A stretch of DNA of 6,187 bases, from assembly GCA_002788475.1 (NCBI GenBank), contig PFRK01000057.1:1-6187 (forward strand), given 5' to 3'. The position numbers and the translations under genes were made by a program. This document shows, piece after piece, positions 1-4,536 of the stretch. Below the pieces are notes generated by a model that saw only the letters and a list, made by a program, of their open reading frames with translations, did not search any database and was not told the origin of the DNA. Source of the DNA: Candidatus Nomurabacteria bacterium CG_4_9_14_0_2_um_filter_32_10. GTDB lineage: Bacteria > Patescibacteriota > Minisyncoccia > Phycocordibacterales > UBA9973. Numbering within the stretch: the stretch's first letter is position 1; each line of letters opens with the position of its first letter.

Positions 1-1171
1 GCTCTAAATAATCATCTATGTCTAAACCTAATTTTTCTATTTTCTCTATTGTATTTTTATCTACTATTGCCCCAGCTCTATCACTATTGTCCATACCATC
101 TGACGCAAAAGATATAAATACAGAATCATCATCAATTAATTTTTTCTTAATTACGGAAAGCCCCATATGAAGGCTTCTGCCACCTTTTCCACTCTTATCT
201 TTAACTTGTATACTTGGCTCCCCCGCAGCTAAAACTACAGAATTATCTTTCTTTAATATGAATATTCTTTCAAGTGCTTTATCTATCACATCATATAGAT
301 CTGTAGAAGCAATATTTACTTCCAAATTAAATTCCTGTGCTTTTTCTGCCATTGCTTCTACCGCAGTCTTATTTGAAACAAGAACAAAATTAAAAACATT
401 ATCAAAATATTTATCTTCCTTCGGCGTTTCAGTCAAATTAAATTCTCCTAAATCATTTTCTGCAATAATTTTTTGTGCATCTTCTATGGTAGTTTTGTCT
501 TTATAAGTAGGACCAGAAGCAACATTATCAAATTCATCTCCTGGAACATCAGAAAATATAAATCCAATCACAGTCGTAGGATAAGCTATCTTTGCCAATC
601 CACCACCTTTTAAAAGAGATAAGTGTTTCCTTACTGTATTGATTTGATTTATTGTTTTACCAGATTCTAAAAATGCATCGTAAAGTTTTGCACCTTGTTT
701 GTGTTCACTTTCAGGATAACAAAGAAGAGCAGAGCCACCACCAGAGACAAGCACTATTATAAGATCTTCTTCTGTAGATTTCTCAATTAATTCATATATT
801 TTTTTTCCAGCTTCTATATTCGCCTCTGATGGTCTTGGATGAGTGCCAGCAAAAGTCTCTATATACTTCGTATCAACTTTTTTAAGACCAACAACCACTC
901 CTCCACTGATTCTATTTCCTAAAATTTTCTCTAATGCGATAGCAGCCTCACAAGAAGATTTACCAAAACCAACAACTTTTATATTTTTATATTTTGAGAG
1001 GTTGAATGGCTTCCCTTTTATAAACAAAATATTTTCTATCAGCAAGACAGAAGAATTTATAACTTTCTCTGTATTTATAGCATTGAGTCCAGATTCTATC
1101 ATCTCTAATACTATTTTACGGTTCGGAGTACTTGCCAATTTATCAAAATTTTTAATCAATCCTCTATTCAT
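1..1171 (-). CDS. Glycerate 2-kinase, MOFRL/GckA family (C terminus cut by window edge)
   Basis: Predicted to phosphorylate D-glycerate with ATP to 2-phosphoglycerate in the cytoplasm, feeding lower glycolysis. The visible 390 residues run from the ATG to the left edge without a stop; the family is usually about 410-450 aa, so roughly 30-50 residues are missing. Seen: an N-terminal Rossmann-like part with VVGFGKSS (66-73); GTHPRPSE (109-116); the glycine-rich VSGGGSALL (142-150); NTVRKHLSLLKGGGLA (178-193); SDVPGDEFDNVASGPT (207-222). The C-terminal MOFRL domain follows, with AAGEPSI (315-321), GKGGRS (328-333) and ASDGMDNSDRAGA (356-368). These are the family's signature blocks. The start lies four bases after the dehydrogenase stop, with no -10-like element or Shine-Dalgarno sequence in front, only an A-rich stretch, so it is probably co-transcribed and translationally coupled. 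Family assignment is firm; the 2-position specificity is family knowledge. Confidence 0.93.
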   Translation of the reverse strand, partial: MNRGLIKNFDKLASTPNRKIVLEMIESGLNAINTEKVINSSVLLIENILFIKGKPFNLSKYKNIKVVGFGKSSCEAAIALEKILGNRISGGVVVGLKKVDTKYIETFAGTHPRPSEANIEAGKKIYELIEKSTEEDLIIVLVSGGGSALLCYPESEHKQGAKLYDAFLESGKTINQINTVRKHLSLLKGGGLAKIAYPTTVIGFIFSDVPGDEFDNVASGPTYKDKTTIEDAQKIIAENDLGEFNLTETPKEDKYFDNVFNFVLVSNKTAVEAMAEKAQEFNLEVNIASTDLYDVIDKALERIFILKKDNSVVLAAGEPSIQVKDKSGKGGRSLHMGLSVIKKKLIDDDSVFISFASDGMDNSDRAGAIVDKNTIEKIEKLGLDIDDYLE

Positions 1172-1175
1172 TTTT

Positions 1176-2129
1176 TTATTTAACCAAATTTATTGGCTTA
1201 CCATCAATAAAACTTTTGATATTTTCTACAGTTGTTTGCATAATTCTCATCATTGCTTCCTTTGAATAAAAAGCAATATGAGGAGTAATAATTACATTAT
1301 GTTTATCTAAAATAGAAATCCTGTCTCCTTTTTTAAAATTACGTTCTCCCTCTAAAACGTCCATTCCAACACCACCGATAATCCCATCATTAATCCCAGA
1401 AAGTAATGCATCAATATCTACAAGTTCACCACGTGCAGTGTTTATAATATAAACACCTTTTTTCATCTTTAAAATATTTTCTTTATTTAAAAGATGATGA
1501 TTCTCTTTTGTATATGGAGTATGCAAAGTAATAATATCAGATTGAGAAATAACTTCATCAAAATTTTGATATTCAAAATTATTTTCTTTTGCAAAATTAA
1601 CATCTGGATATGTATCAAAAGCCAATACTTTCATATTGAAAGCCTTAGCAATACGAATCACATTCTTGCCAATTTTACCAGTACCGATAACTCCCAAAGT
1701 TTTCCCATCAAGATCAAAACCTTCAAATTTTTCAAATACTTCAAAATCACCACCCTCTTTTAATTGTCTACTAGCTTCAATAATTTTTCTAGAAAGATTT
1801 AACAAGAGAGCAAAAGTAAACTCGGCTACTGTGCTAGAACCATAGACAGGCACATTGGAAACTTTTATACCTTTACTCTCAGCATATTTATAATCTATAT
1901 GATCATATCCAGTTGAACGAGTAGTAATAAATTTTAAATTGGGCAAACTATCGATTATATCCTTACTCACTTCTGAATCCACAAATACCGAAAGAATCTC
2001 AAATTCTTTTAATTTATCAATACTATTTTCACCTAATTTTTCATTTAAAAAAGAAACCTCATTATCTGGGAAATAACCTTCTAGAAGTTCTAAAACTTCA
2101 TCTGATTTATAAAAAAATGCTATCTTCAT
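1176..2129 (-). CDS. NAD-dependent D-2-hydroxyacid dehydrogenase, D-lactate dehydrogenase type
   Basis: A 317-aa cytoplasmic oxidoreductase of normal family length that should interconvert a 2-oxoacid and a D-2-hydroxyacid with NAD(H). Seen: substrate-side block TTRSTGYDHID (69-79), VAEFTFALLL (101-110), Rossmann motif GVIGTGKIG (146-154) with Asp172 at the end of the second strand (typical of NAD rather than NADP use), and the catalytic triad Arg233 (NTARGELVD), Glu262 (MDVLEGE) and His284 (ITPHIAFY). The RSTGYDHID and PHIAFY blocks resemble D-lactate dehydrogenase/VanH more than classic hydroxypyruvate reductase, so pyruvate is the first-guess substrate. The glycerate kinase four bases downstream argues for hydroxypyruvate/glycerate; sequence alone cannot decide. 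I chose ATG 2129; an in-frame TTG at 2147 would add six residues (LCYNHN) that overlie the predicted -10 element and precede the beta-strand MKIAFFY where the family normally begins. Confidence 0.92.
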   Translation of the reverse strand: MKIAFFYKSDEVLELLEGYFPDNEVSFLNEKLGENSIDKLKEFEILSVFVDSEVSKDIIDSLPNLKFITTRSTGYDHIDYKYAESKGIKVSNVPVYGSSTVAEFTFALLLNLSRKIIEASRQLKEGGDFEVFEKFEGFDLDGKTLGVIGTGKIGKNVIRIAKAFNMKVLAFDTYPDVNFAKENNFEYQNFDEVISQSDIITLHTPYTKENHHLLNKENILKMKKGVYIINTARGELVDIDALLSGINDGIIGGVGMDVLEGERNFKKGDRISILDKHNVIITPHIAFYSKEAMMRIMQTTVENIKSFIDGKPINLVK

Positions 2130-2135
2130 ATTATG

Positions 2136-2163
2136 ATTATAACACAATATTTACTCAAACCAA
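2136..2163 (-). promoter_or_regulatory. Predicted extended -10 promoter for the dehydrogenase gene, giving a leaderless start
   Basis: On the minus strand, TATAAT lies at 2141-2136, preceded by TGT (2144-2142), a perfect extended -10 (TGnTATAAT). Sixteen bases further upstream is TTGGTT (2163-2158), a weak -35 inside the 3' end of the upstream septum gene. Exactly six bases separate the -10 from ATG 2129, so transcription would start on or beside the A of the start codon. Chance TATAAT matches are common in AT-rich DNA, but the TG extension and the spacing recur at lepA and at the small plus-strand ORF. Confidence 0.55.
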
Positions 2164-2528
2164 CTTTTTATAAAAGACCAAAAACCTGAAGAATTCTCCT
2201 CTTTTTCTTTTACTGGTAAATTTTTATCTTCTACAACCATAATCATATTTTCACCTTCTTTCGCTACTCCAAATTTTTCTCTTAAACTTTCTTCTATCCC
2301 TTTTTCAGTTTTTAATTTATTAATTTCAGAATTGAATTCTTCTTTTGATTTTTCTAATTCTATTATCTTGTCTTCAACAAGATTCTTGTTTTTGCCAGTC
2401 TCCACCATTTTATTTATAAAATTAAAAATATTAAAAGCAAAAACAAGTATTATAATACCTAAAAATATTAAAAAAAACTTTGACTGCATTATCTGTTTTA
2501 ATTTTCCTCCTTTTTGAAAATTCCTCAT
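2151..2528 (-). CDS. Septum formation initiator-like protein (DivIC/FtsB family)
   Basis: A 125-aa single-pass membrane protein. Residues 1-16 are short and basic, 17-39 form one hydrophobic helix (FFLIFLGIIILVFAFNIF core), about 42-78 form a charged heptad-like coiled coil rich in Lys/Glu, and 79-100 carry the family's block EESLREKFGVAKEGENMIMV (79-98), which matches the usual 'AR-x-x-lgm-x-x-pgE' motif of PF04977 proteins. Those proteins sit in the divisome with FtsL and FtsQ/DivIB and help activate septal peptidoglycan synthesis. The tail after 100 is acidic/basic and ends in an aromatic patch, FWSFIKSWFE. FtsL, FtsB and DivIC cannot be separated reliably by eye, so no symbol is given. 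It starts 19 bases from the divergent small ORF and ends 21 bases before the dehydrogenase ATG. An alternative start is Met14 (2489), which would leave almost no cytoplasmic segment. Confidence 0.82.
   Translation of the reverse strand: MRNFQKGGKLKQIMQSKFFLIFLGIIILVFAFNIFNFINKMVETGKNKNLVEDKIIELEKSKEEFNSEINKLKTEKGIEESLREKFGVAKEGENMIMVVEDKNLPVKEKEENSSGFWSFIKSWFE
2506..2512 (-). promoter_or_regulatory. Shine-Dalgarno-like AAGGAGG inside the start of the septum gene
   Basis: A full AAGGAGG lies on the minus strand within codons 6-8 of the septum gene. The next in-frame ATG (Met14, 2489) is 16 bases downstream, longer than the usual 5-9, so it is a poor ribosome site for that codon. It may be a fortuitous Lys-Gly-Gly coding run, or may assist a re-annotated start. 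Low confidence that it functions. Confidence 0.2.
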
Positions 2529-2541
2529 AGTATGATATTAT
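2514..2541 (+). promoter_or_regulatory. Predicted promoter for the small plus-strand ORF (extended -10, leaderless spacing)
   Basis: TTGAAA (2514-2519, five of six matches to TTGACA), a 16-base spacer ending in TGA (2533-2535), then TATTAT (2536-2541, five of six matches to TATAAT). The ATG at 2548 follows after exactly six bases. This is the best two-part promoter I see in the window, and it points at an open reading frame on the strand opposite to all other genes. The -35 lies inside the first codons of the divergent septum gene. Confidence 0.55.
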
Positions 2542-2545
2542 TATA
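2535..2545 (-). promoter_or_regulatory. Predicted -10 region for the septum gene
   Basis: Two overlapping candidates sit on the minus strand. TAATAT (2540-2535) is placed exactly six bases before ATG 2528, like the other gene starts here. TATAAT (2545-2540) is a perfect hexamer eleven bases before the ATG and would give a leader of only about 4-6 nt. Neither has a TG extension or a convincing -35. The region overlaps, on the opposite strand, the -10 of the divergent small ORF. Confidence 0.4.
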
Positions 2546-2547
2546 TT

Positions 2548-2658
2548 ATGTTTTTTAATAAAAAACACCAAAAAAAGATACAAATAATCTGGTCAGTGCT
2601 AGTTATACTAATAATAATCAGTATGATTTTACTTTACTCCCCTATATTTAGTATTTAG
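2548..2658 (+). CDS. Proposed 36-aa single-helix membrane protein (unrecognised small ORF)
   Basis: ATG to TAG on the plus strand, 36 codons, too short for most gene finders. The protein has a basic start (MFFNKKHQKKIQ), then one hydrophobic helix from about residue 13 to 33 containing Trp15 and the run VLVILIIISMILLY, then a short SPIFSI tail. The positive cluster before the helix predicts N-in, C-out topology. Support: it fills the only gap over 100 bases, has a well-formed promoter with the same -10 to ATG spacing as lepA and the dehydrogenase, and reads like a designed membrane peptide rather than random translation. It is divergent from the septum gene (19 bases between ATGs) and convergent with lepA (11 bases between stops). 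No Shine-Dalgarno is visible. I do not recognise a function; a role at the membrane or with the divergent division protein is speculation. Chance hydrophobic ORFs do occur in AT-rich DNA. Confidence 0.55.
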   Translation: MFFNKKHQKKIQIIWSVLVILIIISMILLYSPIFSI

Positions 2659-2669
2659 TATAAAATAAA

Positions 2670-4499
2670 CTAGTTATCTCCTTTACGCATCATCTTCAGG
2701 AACACATCTTGTGGAATATTTACTTTTCCACGTTCTTTCATTTTTTTCTTGCCTTTTTTCTGTTTCTCTAAAAGCTTCATTTTACGAGTCACATCACCAC
2801 CATAAAGATAACCAGTTACATCTTTTCTAAATGCTTGTATCGTACGAGATGAAATTATTCGCCCTAATGCCCTACCTTGAATTTTTGTAACAAACATTTG
2901 TCTTGGTAAAATACCGTGTAACTTTTCAACTACTTTTTCTGCTTCTTCTTCTGCTTTTCTTTTTGAAACAACTCTAGAAAATGCAGGAACTACTTCTTCT
3001 GCAATCAATACATCAAGCCGAGTAACATTAGCTTTACGCATATCATCTATTTCATAAGATATTGACCCATAACCAGATGAAACACTTTTTAATTCATCAA
3101 AAAAATTACGCATAAGTTCACGAAGTGGCATTTTTACAGAGATAGAAGAACGGTTGTTTCCAAAATTATCTGTTTCACCTATCTCAGCTTCATGATCAAA
3201 AAGTAACTGCATAATATTACCTATATATTTTATCGGGGAAATTATTTTCAATTTTACCCAAGGCTCAAACACAGTTTCTATATTTCCATCATCTGGAAAA
3301 AAATAAGGAGAATAAATCTTTACTTTCTTTCCATTTTTCATTAACACTTCATAAGTGATAGAAGGTGTAGTTATAACCAATTTTAAATTAAACTCTCGTT
3401 TTAATCTTTCTGTAATAATTTCTAAATGTAACATTCCAAGAAGACCACAACGAAAACCACGTCCTAAAGATCCGGAAGATTCTTCTTCATAAGAAAAAGA
3501 AGAATCGGAAAGTTTCAATTTACTTAATGCCATTTTAAGTTCCGAAAAATCATCTGCATCTTCAGGAAATACAGATGCCCAAACAACGGGCATAGGTTGC
3601 ATATAACCCGGCAATGCAGGTAATGGATTTTTCTCTTTGGTAATAGTATCTCCAACAGAAGCAATACCCGGTCTTTTTATGCCCGTGACAATGTAACCTG
3701 TATCACCTGCTGAAAGAAAATCACGTGGAGTTTCTTCTGGTGAAAAAGTTCCGACTTCTAAAGAATTAAATTTCTCACCTGACACTGAAAAGATTAAACT
3801 CTCTCCTTTCTTAACTTTTCCATCTAATAACCGAACAAAAACTATAACTCCCTTATGATTTGAATATTTAAAATCAAAAACTAATGCACGTAAAATATTA
3901 TTCTCCTCTTTGTAATTTTCTTTAGGTGGTGGAATGCGTTTTACAATTTCTTGTAAAAGATTTTCTACTCCTTCTCCGGTGCGCCCAGAAACAAAAAGTA
4001 TTTCATTAGGATTACAATCTAAAAGATCTATAACCTCTTTCTTCACTTCTTCTACCCGTGCCAAAGGTGAATCAATCTTTGAAAGTACAGGAATAATCTG
4101 CTTAATCTCTCCATTACCTCCCTCACGCGCCATATTAAGCGTAGTAAGTGTTTGCGCTTGTACACCCTGTGTTGCATCAATTAATAAAATAGAGCCTTCT
4201 ACAGCCTTTAAAGCACGAGAAACCTCATACGAGAAATCTATATGCCCTGGAGTATCAATAAGATTTAATACAAAATCTCCGACAGGTCCTGGCCCGTTAG
4301 AATGGTATTCCATTCGCACAGGCTGCATTTTGATAGTAATTCCACGTTCACGCTCAAGATCCATAGAATCAAGAACTTGATCACGCATTTTGCGCTTTGG
4401 AATAGTGTGTGTAATTTCAAGCATTCGATCAGCTAAAGTACTTTTGCCGTGATCGATGTGCGCAATAATAGAAAAATTCCTTATATTCTTTAAATCCAT
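2670..4499 (-). CDS. lepA: Elongation factor 4 (LepA), membrane-associated translational GTPase
   Basis: Complete, 609 aa (family about 595-605). A ribosome-binding GTPase related to EF-G, implicated in back-translocation or ribosome biogenesis. Seen: G1 AHIDHGKST (13-21), G2 RGITI (52-56), G3 DTPGH (82-86, with the catalytic-position His86), G4 written SKID (140-143) instead of NKID, and G5-like SGRTGEG (171-177) instead of the usual SAKTG. A short Gly/Pro insert precedes G3 (NGPGPVGDF, 68-76). Domain II follows to about 285; an EF-G-like domain III contains GFRCGLLGMLHLEI; a domain V-like part comes next; and the LepA-specific C-terminal domain includes YGGDVTRKMKLLEKQKKGKK (566-585), the diagnostic tRNA/ribosome-contact block. 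ATG 4499 gives the conventional N terminus (MDLKNIRNFSIIAHIDHGK). AAAGG abuts the ATG directly, too close to act as a Shine-Dalgarno, and fits the predicted leaderless start. It lies 37 bases after the murJ stop. Confidence 0.98.
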   Translation of the reverse strand: MDLKNIRNFSIIAHIDHGKSTLADRMLEITHTIPKRKMRDQVLDSMDLERERGITIKMQPVRMEYHSNGPGPVGDFVLNLIDTPGHIDFSYEVSRALKAVEGSILLIDATQGVQAQTLTTLNMAREGGNGEIKQIIPVLSKIDSPLARVEEVKKEVIDLLDCNPNEILFVSGRTGEGVENLLQEIVKRIPPPKENYKEENNILRALVFDFKYSNHKGVIVFVRLLDGKVKKGESLIFSVSGEKFNSLEVGTFSPEETPRDFLSAGDTGYIVTGIKRPGIASVGDTITKEKNPLPALPGYMQPMPVVWASVFPEDADDFSELKMALSKLKLSDSSFSYEEESSGSLGRGFRCGLLGMLHLEIITERLKREFNLKLVITTPSITYEVLMKNGKKVKIYSPYFFPDDGNIETVFEPWVKLKIISPIKYIGNIMQLLFDHEAEIGETDNFGNNRSSISVKMPLRELMRNFFDELKSVSSGYGSISYEIDDMRKANVTRLDVLIAEEVVPAFSRVVSKRKAEEEAEKVVEKLHGILPRQMFVTKIQGRALGRIISSRTIQAFRKDVTGYLYGGDVTRKMKLLEKQKKGKKKMKERGKVNIPQDVFLKMMRKGDN

Positions 4500-4505
4500 C
4501 CTTTA

Positions 4506-4514
4506 AATATAACA
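4506..4514 (-). promoter_or_regulatory. Predicted extended -10 promoter for lepA, leaderless spacing
   Basis: Minus-strand TGT (4514-4512) followed by TATATT (4511-4506), then exactly six bases to ATG 4499. No good -35 is seen at 16-17 bases (TGGTAA at 4533-4528 is weak), which is acceptable for an extended -10. It lies in the 37-base gap after murJ and suggests lepA is transcribed at least partly from its own promoter. Confidence 0.5.
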
Positions 4515-4536
4515 GAATTTTGGAAAATTACCATTT

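Noticed and set aside
843..1265. Plus-strand open frame of 140 codons
   Set aside because: It lies opposite the glycerate kinase and the end of the dehydrogenase, both with clear family motifs. Its composition is that of an antisense shadow and no promoter or start signal supports it.
2130..2147. TTG start giving a six-residue longer dehydrogenase
   Set aside because: The added residues LCYNHN are not family-like and overlap the predicted extended -10; ATG 2129 gives the normal N-terminal beta-strand.
2549..2567. 8-bp A/T inverted repeat (TGTTTTTT/AAAAAACA) as a terminator
   Set aside because: The stem is almost only A-T pairs, there is no U-run after it on either strand, and it is explained by Phe-Phe and Lys-Lys codons at the start of the small ORF.
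2605..2624. Inverted repeat ATACT...AGTAT as a lepA terminator
   Set aside because: The stem is short and A/T-rich with one G-U pair, no following U-run, and it lies within the helix codons of the small ORF.
2647..2660. Tandem TTTAGTA-TTTAGTA, two 7-base copies
   Set aside because: Two short copies in AT-rich DNA are expected by chance; I see no wider repeat structure.
3934..4380. Plus-strand open frame of 148 codons
   Set aside because: It is fully antisense to the GTPase domain of lepA. The Ser/Arg-rich translation reflects the complementary strand of conserved codons.
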